The notes under the pieces were generated by a model, which was not told where the DNA came from, ran no database searches, and was given only the letters and a program-made list of their open reading frames with translations. From assembly GCA_016647705.1 (NCBI GenBank), contig JAENRU010000432.1, forward strand, positions 806,001 to 870,000: a stretch of 64,000 nt of DNA, read 5' to 3'. A program made the position numbers and the translations under genes. Shown piece after piece: positions 14,201 through 25,576 of this stretch. How positions within the stretch are numbered: position 1 is the first letter of the stretch; each line of letters begins with the position of its first letter. The stretch is from Eucommia ulmoides (lineage: Eukaryota; Streptophyta; Magnoliopsida; Garryales; Eucommiaceae).

Positions 14201-17200
14201 TTTTTAAAATTTAAAGATTTTGAGTTTTTTTATAAAATTAGCTAAATAGAGTTTTTTTTTTTTTTTTTTTTGCGAGCTAAAATCTATCAAAATTTTAGAT
14301 TTCAAGTTTTTCATAAATTATCTAAATCCGTTCTTTTTGTGAATTATAGTCTATCAAAATTTAAAGCTTTTCAATTTTTCATAAAAGTAGGGAAATCTTA
14401 CTATTTTGAATTTTTTCATAAAGTAGTAAAATCGAGTTTTTTTGTTAGTAACCTATCAAAATTTGAGCTATAACCTTTTAGATTTCGAAGATTCCAAATA
14501 TTTTATAAAAGTGGCTAAATCGTATTTTGTGTGAGATATAGTCTATCAAAATTTGAAGATTTCGAGTTTTACATAAAATCAGTAAAATTTGACACTTTTT
14601 TTGTAAACTTTAACCTTTCAAAATTTGAAGATTTTGAGTTTTACATAAAAGTAGCAAAATTTGGCTTTTTTGTAAGTTATACCCAATCAAAATTTGAAGA
14701 TTTCAATTTTTTCATAAAAATAGTGAAATTTTGCCTCTTTTTTTTTTTTGTAGAGCCTATCAAAATTTGAAGATTTTGAATTTTTCATAAAAGCAGTGAA
14801 GTTGAGCTTTTTTGTGAGCCATAGTTTTCCAAATTTTGAAGATTTCAATTTTTCTGTGAAAGTAGTTAAATCAAGTTTTTTTTTTTTGTAAGCTATGATC
14901 TATCAAAATTTGAAGATTTCTATTTTTTCATTAAATTATCTCAATCAAATTTTTTTGTGAGCTATAGCCTAAGAAAATTTGAAGATTTCGAATTTTCCAT
15001 GAAATAAGTTAAATTGAGTTATTTTTGCAAGTTATAGTCTTTCAAAATTTAAAGATTTCGAGTTTTTCATAAAATTATCTAAATCAATTTTTCAAAATTT
15101 CAAGATTTTGAGTTTTTAAAAAATGTAATGAAATCATATATTTTTTGTGAGCTTTTATACCTTTTAAATTTTGAAGATTTTGACTTTTTTTTAAATTTTT
15201 TTTTTTTATCTTAATCCGGTCTTTTTGTGAGCTGCAGTCTTCCTAAATTTGAATATTTTGACTTTTTCATAAAATTAGCTAAATCGGGTTTTTTGTGAAC
15301 TATAACCCTATCAAAATTTAAAAATTGTGTTTTTTTCATAAAAATAGCAAAATTTGTCTTTTTTGTGAACTACCTATCAAAATTTCAAGATTTTGAGTTT
15401 TTATAAAACTAGTGAAATCTAGTTTTTTGTGATCTACAACCCTTCAGATTTTGAAGATTTCGAATATTTTACAATGGTTGCTAAATCGTTTTATTTTTTA
15501 GCTATAAACTTTTAAAATTTGAAGATTTTGAGTTTTTAATAAAATTATTTAAATCAAAGTTTTGTTTGTTTGTTTTTTTTTTTTTTTTTTTTGTGAGTTA
15601 TAACCTATCAAAATTTGAAAATTTTTAGTTTTTCATAAAAGTAGCGAAATCGAGTTTTTTTGTGAGTTATTACCTTCCAAATTTTTAAGATTTCAAATTC
15701 TTCGTAAAAGTAGCTAAATCGAGGTATTTTGTGAGCTAGTGTTTTAAAATTTTAGGATTTCAAGTTTTTCATAAAATTATCTAAATCAAATTTTTTGTGA
15801 GCTATAACCTTTTAAATTTTTAAGATTTTGAATTTTTCAAAAGAGTCATGAAATCGGATTTTCTTTGTAGTTATAGCCTTTCAAAATTCAAAGATTGCGG
15901 AAAAAACTTTGAAGTAGCTAAATTGGTTTTTTTTTTTTTTTTTTTTTAAATTTTTTTCGAGTTTTTCATAAAATTAGCTCAATCAGGTATTTGTGTGAGT
16001 TATGGCATTTTAAAATTTGAATATTTCGAATTTTTCATAAAAATATCTAAATCCGGTCTTTTTGTGAGCTATAACTTTTTAAAATTTAAAAATTTTGAGT
16101 TTTTAAAAAATTTATCTAAATCAGTTTTTTTCTACGTTATAATCTTTCAAAATTTTCATAATAATCTAAATCAAAATTTTAAGATTTCAAAATTATCGTA
16201 ATAGTAGCGATATTTTTTTTTTTTTTTGTGAGATATAACAAAATTTAAAGATTTTAAATTAGGTTTTTTGGGTAAGCTATAGTCTATTAGAATTTGAAAA
16301 TTTTTAGTTTTTCATAAAATTATCTAAATCATTTTTTTTTTGTGAGTTATAGCCTATGAAAATTTGAAAAATTCTAATTTTTTCAATGAAAGTAGTTAAA
16401 TCGAGTTATTTTTGTGAGTTATAATCTTTCAAAATTTAAAGATTTCGAGTTTTTCATAAAATAATCTAAAACAATTTTTTTTTTGAGGTATAACCTTTCA
16501 AAATTTTAAAATTTTTTGTTTTTCAAAAAAGTAATGAAATCATATTTTTTGGTGAGTTATAAACCTTTTAAATTTTGAAGATTTCAAGTTTTTCTTAAAA
16601 TTATCTAAATCTGATCTTTTTGTGAGCTAGTCTTTCAAAATTTGAAGATTTCGAGTTTTCATAAAATTTATTAAATCATGTTTTTTGTGATGTATAACCT
16701 ATCAAAATTTGAAGATTTTGAGTTTTTCATAAAAGTAACAAAATTTGTCTTTTTTGTGAACTGTAACCTATCAAAATTTGAAGATTTTGGATTTTTCGTA
16801 AAAGTATTGAAGTCGAGTTTTTTGTGAGTTATAAACTTTCAAATTTTGAAGATTTCAAATATTTTACAAAAATTGCTAAATCATTTTTTTTTTTCGAGCT
16901 ATAACCTTTCAAAATTAAAAGATTTTGAATTTTTTGTAAAATTAGCTAAATTGAGTTTTTTCGCGAGCTATAGCTAGCCTTTCAAAATTTGAAGATTTCG
17001 AGTTTTTAATAAAATTATCTATTTTTTTTTTTTTTTTTTTTTTTTTTGAGTCATAGCCTTTTAAACCTTGAAGATTTTGAATTTTTCATAATAGTAGAGA
17101 AATTGGATTTTTTTGTAAGTAATAATCTATCAAAATTTGAAGATTTTGACTTTTTCATAAAAGTAAGAAAATCGAGCTTATTTGCGAGGTATAACCTTCC

Positions 17201-17850
17201 AAATTTTTAAGATTTCAGGTTTTTCGTAAAAGTAACCAAATCAGGATTTTTTTTGTGAGTTAGTCTTTCATAATTTCAAGTTTTTCATAAAATTATCTAA
17301 ATCAAGTTTTTTTGTCAGCTATATAGCCTTTAAGAATTTGAGGATTACGAGTTTTTATAATAATAGCGTAATTGGTTTTTTTTGGGAGGACCTACGAAAA
17401 TTTGTAGTTTCCGAGTTTTTCATAAAAGTAGCTAAATCGAGTTATTTTTGTGAATTAGCCTTTCAAAATTTAAATATTTTGAGTTTTTCATAAAATTATC
17501 TAAAACAAATTTTTTTGTGAGCTATAGTCTTTAAAAAAGTCCTGAAATCAAATATTTTATGAGTTATAACTTTTCAAAATTGAAAGACTGCGAAAAATAA
17601 ATAAATTAAAGTAGCTAAATTGGATTTTTTTTTTTAGGCTATAACCTTTCAAAATTTGAATATTTTGAGTTTTTCATAAAATTATCTAAATTCAGCTTTT
17701 TTTGTAAGTTATAGTCTTTCAAAATTTGAAGATTTCAAATTTTTCATAAAATTAGCTAAATCGATTTTTTTTGTAAACTATAACCTATCAAAAATTGAAA
17801 ATTTTGTGTTTTTCATAAAAGTAGTAAAAATTGATTTTTTGTAAGGTATA
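11241..17850 (+). repeat. Second-order repeat, copy 2 with an internal deletion
   Basis: It follows copy 1 unit by unit up to about 16160. There the sequence jumps from the equivalent of about 8200 to that of about 9610 (AAAATTATCGTAATAGTAGC), then continues in step to at least the equivalent of 11200. The missing ~1.4 kb explains why this copy is shorter. Confidence 0.75.
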
Positions 17851-18675
17851 ACTTTTTAAAATTGAAAGATTTCGAATTTTTCATAGAGGTAGTGAAATCG
17901 GATTTTCTTTGTGATTTATAGCCTATCAAAATTTGAAGATTTTGATTTTTTTATAGAAGTAGAAAAATTTAGTTTTTTTGTGAGCTATATAGTCTTTTAA
18001 AATTTGAAGATTTCAAGTTTTTCGTAAAGTTATCTAAATCATGGTGTTTTTTAGCTATAGTCTTTCAAAATTTAAAGATTACGAATTTTTCATAATAGTA
18101 GTTAAATCAACTTTTTTTTGTGAGGTATAGCCTATCACACTTTGAAGATTACGAGTTTTTTGTAAAAATAGCAAAATTTGACTTTTTTGTGAACTATGAC
18201 CATCAAAATTTGAAGATTTCAATTTTTCATAAAAGTGGAAAAATTTGGCTTTTTTGTAAACAAATAACCTATCAAAATTTGAAGATTTTAGGTTTTTCAT
18301 AAGAGTAGTGAAATAAAAAAAAAAATGTGGGCTATAACTTTTCAATTTTTGAAGATTTCAAATTTCTTGTAAAAGTAGCTAAATCTTTGTTTTTTGTAAG
18401 TTATAATCTATCAAATTTTAAAGATTTCTAGTTTCTCATAAAATTATCTAAATCAAATTTTTTTTGTGGTCTATAGCCTACAAAAATTTAAAGATTTTGA
18501 ATTTTTCATAAAAGTAGTTAAATCGAGTTATTTTTGTGAGTTATAACCTTTCAAAATTTAAAAATTTCAAGTTTTTCATAAAATTATCTGAATTATGTTT
18601 TTTTGTATACTATAACCTTTCAAAATTTTCATAATGGTAGCGAAATTGAATTTTTTTTTTTTTTGTGAATTATAG

Positions 18676-19038
18676 AAGAAAAGATAGAGGCATCAGAAGT
18701 CATATAATTACAACATGCAGAATCAAAATATCATCGGGATGTACCTGGTATAGCTGACATGGCTATATTGTTACCAGTTTTAGTGAGAGCCTCAGTAAGC
18801 ATGGTGCAGATACCACTCCAATCAGGTGGAGAGCTGGATGAAGTTCACCTCCCACTTACCGCCTTAAGTTTGAGGGGGGATGTTAATATATTATATGAGT
18901 TTGACCCACGTAACCCATTAAGGCAAAATTCTAACCCCCACTTCCCTTATAAATATATGTATATATCGTTGTATTCCTGTATCTATTTTATATATATCAA
19001 TATATAATTCATTCTTTTACTTCTCAATCATCTTAATA
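18676..19038 (+). mobile_element. Copia-type fragment: internal 3' end, polypurine tract and LTR
   Basis: A break in the satellite: the unit ending GTGAATTATAG is followed by unrelated DNA. A polypurine tract (TTTGAGGGGGGA, about 18869-18880) sits immediately before a short LTR starting TGTTAATATATTATATG at 18881 and ending near 19038 (TCTTAATA), after which satellite resumes. The LTR resembles the one at 35973-36148, which is followed by a tRNA-Met-like primer site. About 205 bp of internal sequence remain, with no recognisable pol domain. The 5' part of the element is missing. Confidence 0.65.
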
Positions 19039-22000
19039 TTAAGATTTCGAATTTTTCATAAAATTATCTGTCAGGTTTTTTTTTTTTTTTTTGAGTTATA
19101 GCCTTTCAAATTTGAAGATTACGATTTTTTTATAATAGTAGCGAAATCAGATTTATTTTTGTGAGTGATGTGGCCTATCAAACTTTGAAGATTTTGAGTT
19201 TTTCATAAAACTAACAAAATTTGAATTTTTTTTTTGTGAGTTATAACCTATCAAAATTTGAATATTTCGATTTTTTTTATAAAAATAGTAAAATTTGGCT
19301 TTTTTGTAGGCAACCTATCAAAATTTGAAGATTTTGATTTTTTCATAAATTTACGAAATCGAGCTTTTTTATCTTTCCAAATTTTGAAATTTCAAATTTT
19401 TTTTTATAAAAGTAGTTAAATCTGGGTTTTTTGTAAGCTATAGTTTATCAAAACTTGAAGATTTCTAGTTTTTTTGTAAAATTATCTAAATCATGTTTTT
19501 TTTGTCAGCTATAGCCTACAAAAATTTGAAGACTTCGAGTTTTTCATAAAAGTAGTTGAATCGAATTATTTTTGTGACCTAGCTTTTCAAAATTTAAAGA
19601 TTTCTGATTTATATAATATGATCTAAACCAGATTTTTTTGTGAGTTATCTTTTCAAATTTTCAAGATTACGAGTTTTTTAAAAAAGTAATGAAATCATAT
19701 TTTTTTTGTGAGGTATAGCCTCTCAAAATTTGAAAATTTCGAGTTTTATGTAAAAGTAGTAAATTTTGTCTTTTTTGTAAGTTATAACCTATCAAAATTT
19801 GAAAATTTTGTGTTTTTCATAAAAATTTCAAAATTTGGCTATTTTATGTACTATAAACAATCAATATTTGACGATTTTGAGTTTTTCATAAAAGTAATTA
19901 AACCAGGGGTTTTTTAACCTATAGTCATCAAAATTTAAAGATTTCTAATATTTCATAAAATTATATAAATCATTTTTTTATTTTATTTTTTTGTGAGCTA
20001 TAAGCCTATGAAAATTTGAAGTTTTCGAGTTTTTCACAAAATTATCTAAATCAAGTTTTTTTCTGAGCTATAACTTTTTAAAATTTCAAGATTTTGAGTT
20101 CTTCAAAAAAGTAATGAAATCAATTTTATTTTATTTTTTTGTGAGCTAGCTTTTCAAATTTAGAAGATTTCGAGTTTTTCTTAAAATTATCTGAATCCGG
20201 TCTTTTTGTGAGTTATAGTCTTTCTAAATTTAAAAATTTTGAGTTTTTCATAAAATTACCTAAATCATATTTTTTTTTAGCTATAACCTATCAAAATTTG
20301 AAGATTTTGAATTTTTCACAAAAGTAGATAAATTTGTCGTTTTTGTGAACTATATAACCTATCAAAATTTAAAGATTTTGATTTTTTTCATGAAAATAGT
20401 GAAATCGAGTTTTTTGTGAGCTATAACCCTTCAGATTTTGAAGATTTCGAATATTTTATAAAAGTTGCTAAATCGGATTTTTTTTGTGAGCTACCTTTCA
20501 AATTTTGAAGATTTTGAGTTTTTAATAAAATTATCTAAATCCGTTCTTTTTGTATGCTGTTATCTTTCAAAACTTGAAGATTTTGAGTTTTTCATATTAA
20601 TAGCAAAATCATTTTTATTTTTTTTTTGTGATTACCTATCAAAATTTTAACATTTGTAGTTTTTCTTTAAAGTAGCAAAATTTAAAGATATCAAGTTTTT
20701 CGTAAAAATAGTGAAATTGAGCTTATTTGTTAGCTATAGCCTTCCAAATTTTGAAGATTTCAAAATTTTCATAACGGTAGCTAAATCGGGGTTTTTTTTT
20801 GTAAGATATAATTTTTCAAAATTTGAAGATTTCAAGTTTTTCATTAAATCATCCAAATCAAGTTTTTTGTGAGCTATAGCCTTCAGAAATTGAAGATTTT
20901 TAGTTTTTCATCATAGTAGCATAATTGGGGATTTTTGGTGAGTTATAGCCTACGAAAATTTCAAGATTTCAATTTTTTCATAAAACTAGTTAAATCGAGT
21001 TATTTTTGTAACCTAGTCTTTCAAAATTTAAAGATTTTGTGTTTTTTCATAAAATTATCTAAATCAAGTGTTTTTGTGAGATATAGCCTCTTCAATTTTC
21101 AAGATTTCGTGTTTTTCAAAAAAGTCATGAAATTGGATTTTTTTTTTAAGCAAAATTTGAAAATTGCAAAAAAAAAATTAAAGTAGCTAAATCGTCGGTT
21201 TTTTTTTTTTTTTGTAAACTATAGTCTTTCAAAATTTAAAGATTTCGAGTTTTTCATAAAATTAGTTCAATCGGGTATTTTGTGAGCTATAACTTTTCAA
21301 ATTTTGAATATTTCGCGTTTTTTATAAAATTATCTAAATCCGATGTGTTTTTGGGCTATTACTTTCAAAATCTGAAGATTTTGAGTTTTTCATTAAATTA
21401 GTTAAATCAGATTTTTTTTTTTTTTTTTTTTGAGGTATAGTATAAACCTATCAAAATTTTGAAAATTTGAATTATTCATAAAAATAACAAAATTTGGTTT
21501 TTTTTTGTGAGTCATACCCTATCAAAATTGGAAGGTTTGCGAGTTTTTCATAAATGTAGCGAAATCTAAATTTTTTTGTGAGTTATAATCTTTTTGATTT
21601 GGAAGTTTTCTATATTTTCGTAACAGTAGTAAAATTGAGTTATTTGTAAGTTGTAACCATCCAAAATTTGAAGATTCAAGATTTTCATAAAAATAACAAA
21701 ATCAAGTTTCTAGTGAGCCGATTTAAATTTTAAAATTTGAAGATTTCGAATTTTTCGGAATTGTAGCAAAATCAGGTTTTTTGTGAGCTACCCACAGATT
21801 TTGAGTTTTTTTTATAAAAATTGCAAATTTTGGTGTGTGTTTTTTTCAGCTATAGCCTATCAAAATCAGAAGATTTTGAGTTCTTAAAAAAAGTAGCAAA
21901 AACGAGCTTTTTGTGAGCTATGACTTTTCAAATTTTCAAGATTTTGAATATTTTTTAAAAGTGACTGAATCGTGTTTTTCTGTAAGCTATTGCTATACAA

Positions 22001-22176
22001 AATTTGAAGACTTCGAGTTCTTCATAAAATTATCTAAATCCCATCCTATTGGGAGCCATAGTCTTTTAAAATTTGAATATTTTGAGTTTTATATAATTGT
22101 AGCGAAATCGAATTTTTTTTGTGAGTTATACCTATTGAAATTTTAACATTTCAAGTTTTTCACAAAAGTAGCAAAT

Positions 22177-22210
<34 letters not shown>

Positions 22211-22286
22211 TGAGTTATAGCCTATCAAAATTTGAAGATTTCGAGTTTTTCATAAAAGTAGCGAAATCGAATGTTTCTAAGAGATT

Positions 22287-22955
22287 TAAGACTAGTTTGA
22301 TAACGACTTAATTTTTAAGTGCCGAAAATTTAAGTGTTGAAAATTAAGTGCTGAAATTTTAAGTGCAGAAAATTTAAGTGCTGAATTTTTTTTATTTGTT
22401 TGATAAATACAAAATTTGTATGCTGAAAATTGTTTAATTTACATAACTACTTTTGAATCAAGATAATGTGAAGAAAAAAAAATTGAGAACAAAACAAAAA
22501 AATTAAGGTGCCATTTTAAAAAAAAAAATTATATTAAAATTAAAAGTAGAAATTAAACCAAAAATATGTAAATATTATGTATTTTTTTTATGTAATTTGA
22601 TTGCTTAAATTAAATTATAATAATAATTTAAATATAAAATAAAATTAAAACAATAAAATAATTCAAAATTAATTCAATTCTCATTAATCCTAATTCTAAT
22701 TAAACCCTCATAGGGAATCAAGGGTAAAATAGTCAAAACATAATTTTTTTTAAGTAGGAAATAATGGAGTTCATTAAGCAAAATAAAATAAGTGAAGGGA
22801 CTTTGACTTAATTTTTTATTTATATTTTGACTTAATTTTTAAGTTAATTTAATTAATTTAGTAATACTAATTACATTTATCAAACAAATTTAATTAATTA
22901 AGTACTTAATATAACCAGTTTTAAGCACTTAATTTTTTTATCAAACATACCCTTA
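22287..22955. mobile_element. hAT-like MITE inside the satellite array
   Basis: About 670 bp of AT-rich non-satellite DNA. The left end TAAGACTAGTTTGATAACG and the reverse complement of the right end (TAAGGGTATGTTTGATAAAA) form imperfect terminal inverted repeats, followed on both sides by copies of AATTTTTAAGTGC-type subterminal motifs. There is no coding capacity. A clean target duplication was not identified, so the superfamily is tentative. Confidence 0.6.
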
Positions 22956-24584
22956 GCCTTTCAAATGAAGATTTCAAATTTTTTGTAAAAGTGGCTTAAT
23001 CGGGGAGTTTTGAGCTATAGCCCGTCAAAATTTGAAAATTATGAGTTTTTTATAATAGTAGTGAGATCATATTTTTTTTATAAGCTACAACCTTTTAGAA
23101 TTTGAAGATTTTGAATTTTTCATAATAGTAGCGAAATTGAACTTTTTGTGAGCCCCTATCAAAATTTGAAGATTTCAAATATTTCAGAAAAATAGCAAAA
23201 TTTTGCTTCTTTTTTTTTTTAGCTATATATCCTATCAAAATTTGAAAAATTCTAGTTTTTCATAAATTTTTGGTAAACTATATAGCCTTTCAAATTAGAA
23301 GATATTGAATTTTTCATAAAAGTTGTAAAATCGTATTTTTTTGTGATTAATAATCTTTTAAAATTAGAAAATTTTGAGTTTTTCATAAAAGTAACTAAAT
23401 CAATTTATTTTGTGAACCTTCCAAAATTTGAAAATTTTAAATTTAGCATAAAAAGTAACAAAATCAAGGTTTTTTTTGTGACTTATACCCTTTTAAATTT
23501 TGAAGATTTTGGATTTTACATAAAACTAGTAAAATCGATTTTTTTTCATGAGCTATAACCTTTCAAAAATTGAAGATTTCAAGTTTTTCATAAAAGTAAC
23601 TAAATCGGGCATTTTTGTGGGTCTTCAAAAATTTGAAGATTTCAAAATTTTCATAATAATAGTGAAATCGAGTTTCTTTCTGAGTTATAACTTATCAAAA
23701 TTTGAAGATTTCAAATTTTTCATAAAAGTTGTTAAATTGTGTTATTTTTGTAAGTTTAGCCTTTTAAAATTTAAAGATTTTGAATTTTTCATAATAGCAT
23801 CAAAATCAAATTGTGTTTTACATAAAGTAGTAAATTGGCTATTTTTCTGAGGTATACCTATTAAAATTTGAGGTTTTGAGTTATTCATAAAAGTAACGAA
23901 AATGAACTTTTTTGTGAGCTTCAAATTTGTAAGATTTTGAATTTTTCGTAAAAATAGCAAAATCATTTTATGTTTTTTGTGAGGTATAGCCTTTCAAAAT
24001 TTGAAGATTTCGAATTTTTCAAAAAAATAATGAAATCGAATTTTTTTGTGAACTATAATCATTCAAAATTTGAAGATTTTGAATTGTAATAGTAGCGAAA
24101 TCTGTTTTTTTTATGAACTATAACCTATTAAAATTAGATTATACAAATAGCCAAAAAAAAAATTGAGCTATATATCCTATTAAAAGTTGAAGATTTCAAG
24201 TTTTTCGTAAAAGTATCAAAATCAATTTTTTTTGTGTGATATATTAACTTTCAAATTTTGAAGATTTCGAATATTTTGTAAAAATTGCTAAATCGATTTT
24301 TTTTGTGGGCAGCCTTTCAAAATTCAAACATTTTGAGTTTTTTATATAATTAATTAAATCCGATCTTTTTGTGTGCCATATAAAATTTGAAGATTTCTAA
24401 TTTTTCATAGTAGTATCAAAATCTGATTTTTTGAAATCTATAATCTATCAAAATTTGAACATTTTGAGTTTTTCTTAAAAAAGAAAAAAAATTGCTCAAT
24501 ATTTGACTTTTGTGTGAATTATAATTTATCAAAATTTAAAGATTTCGAGTTTTTAAAAAAAATAGCGAAATAATTGATCAAAAC

Positions 24585-25250
24585 TTAAAATCATGAAATT
24601 TTCAAAAGTTACAACTCACCAAAAAATCCAGATTAAGCTACTTTTATCAAAAACTCAAAAACGTGAAGTTATGAAAGTCAATAACTCACCAAAAAATCGA
24701 TTCCACTAGTTTTCATGTCACAATATCATTTTATAGAGAAATAAAAGCAATTTATCAATTTAAAATTGTAAAATTTTAAAAGGCTACAAACCAAAAAAAA
24801 AACACTTTTTCGCTATTTTTATCAAATACTCAAGATTGTGAAATTTTGAATGGTATCTCGCCAAAAAAATACCCAATTTCACTATTTTTATTGAAAACTT
24901 GAAATCATGAAGTTATGCAAGGCTAGCAAAAAAAAATGGTTATTTTTATGCCACAACATGATTTTATAAATAAACATAAATAATTGATCGAAAACTCAAA
25001 ATTATAAAATTTTAAAATATCATAGCTGCCCCCAAACACTCGATTAAACTACTAAAAAAAAAAAAACACTCAAATTATAACCCTAAAAATCATATTTCGC
25101 TACATATATAAAAAAACGTGAAACTTTGAAAGTTTCCTTATAGAGTAAAAAAAGAAAAAAAACAATTTCACTACTTTTATCAAAACTCTAAATACTGAAA
25201 TTTTGCAAGTTTACAACTCACCAAAAAATCCAATTTTACTACTTACATGC
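24585..25250 (-). repeat. Inverted satellite units at the right array edge
   Basis: From about 24585 the units are reverse complement (CAACTCACCAAAAAATC, CTACTTTTATCAAAAACTC, GTGAAATTTTGAA). This block also has its own higher-order spacing: an extra segment like CAATATCATTTTATAGA recurs at about 24720, 24955 and 25250. It ends about 330 bp before the RPN12 stop codon. Confidence 0.7.
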
Positions 25251-25576
25251 AATATTATTTTATAGAATAACAAGAACAAGTGATAAAAATAGCTAAATAA
25301 GGAACAAACACTATTAGGAAGCAATAGTTTCCACTTTCACCCTTCTCCAAAAGTGTTTGGTTAGGTGAAATTGAAGCCTTGAAATTCGAAAAAATGAATG
25401 CTTGAAAAAAAAATTAAGAAAATCTCCCCCAACCATTAGAGGGATTCAAGATACAAATGCACCAACAAGACCAAAAGACAATAAGGCAATTCCAAATTCA
25501 AGCATGTTTTACAATTTGCCTCTCTCGTAAAATAATAATTAAAAAGAAAATGGATAGAAATAACCGATTGAATGAC
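25251..25576 (-). other. 3' flank of RPN12
   Basis: Sequence between the array and the RPN12 stop codon, presumably including its 3' UTR (read on -). No separate gene is seen. Confidence 0.45.

Larger units (their letters stand above)
2285..25250 (+). repeat. Large array of a degenerate ~66-bp T-rich minisatellite
   Basis: Nearly the whole interval is made of variants of one unit. In order it contains GTGAGYTATARCCTWTCAAA, then ATTTGAAGATTT, CGAGTTTTTCATAAAA, a variable core (GTAGCGAAATCG, ATTATCTAAATC, ATTAGCTAAATCG or GTAGCAAAATTT) and a poly-T tract of variable length. A unit is about 62-72 bp; the differences lie mostly in the T tract. By length roughly 300 units are present (estimate). 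Core subtypes alternate rather than being homogenised, so the array is old. C is very rare on the + strand. One frame of the 66-bp unit lacks stops and yields a repeating 22-residue pattern (SYNLSKFEDFEFFIK), which makes many short ORFs; T-tract indels break them and no gene is inferred. The array fills the gap between the convergent KIN-14 and RPN12 genes. Confidence 0.93.

Noticed and set aside
4836..24000. Many ORFs of 60-100 codons with Phe/Lys-rich repeating sequence
   Set aside because: They are translations of the 66-bp satellite in its stop-free frame, cut by T-tract indels, with no promoter, splice or domain evidence.
2285..25250. Array considered as a centromeric satellite
   Set aside because: It is only ~23 kb, poorly homogenised, and flanked closely by ordinary housekeeping genes.
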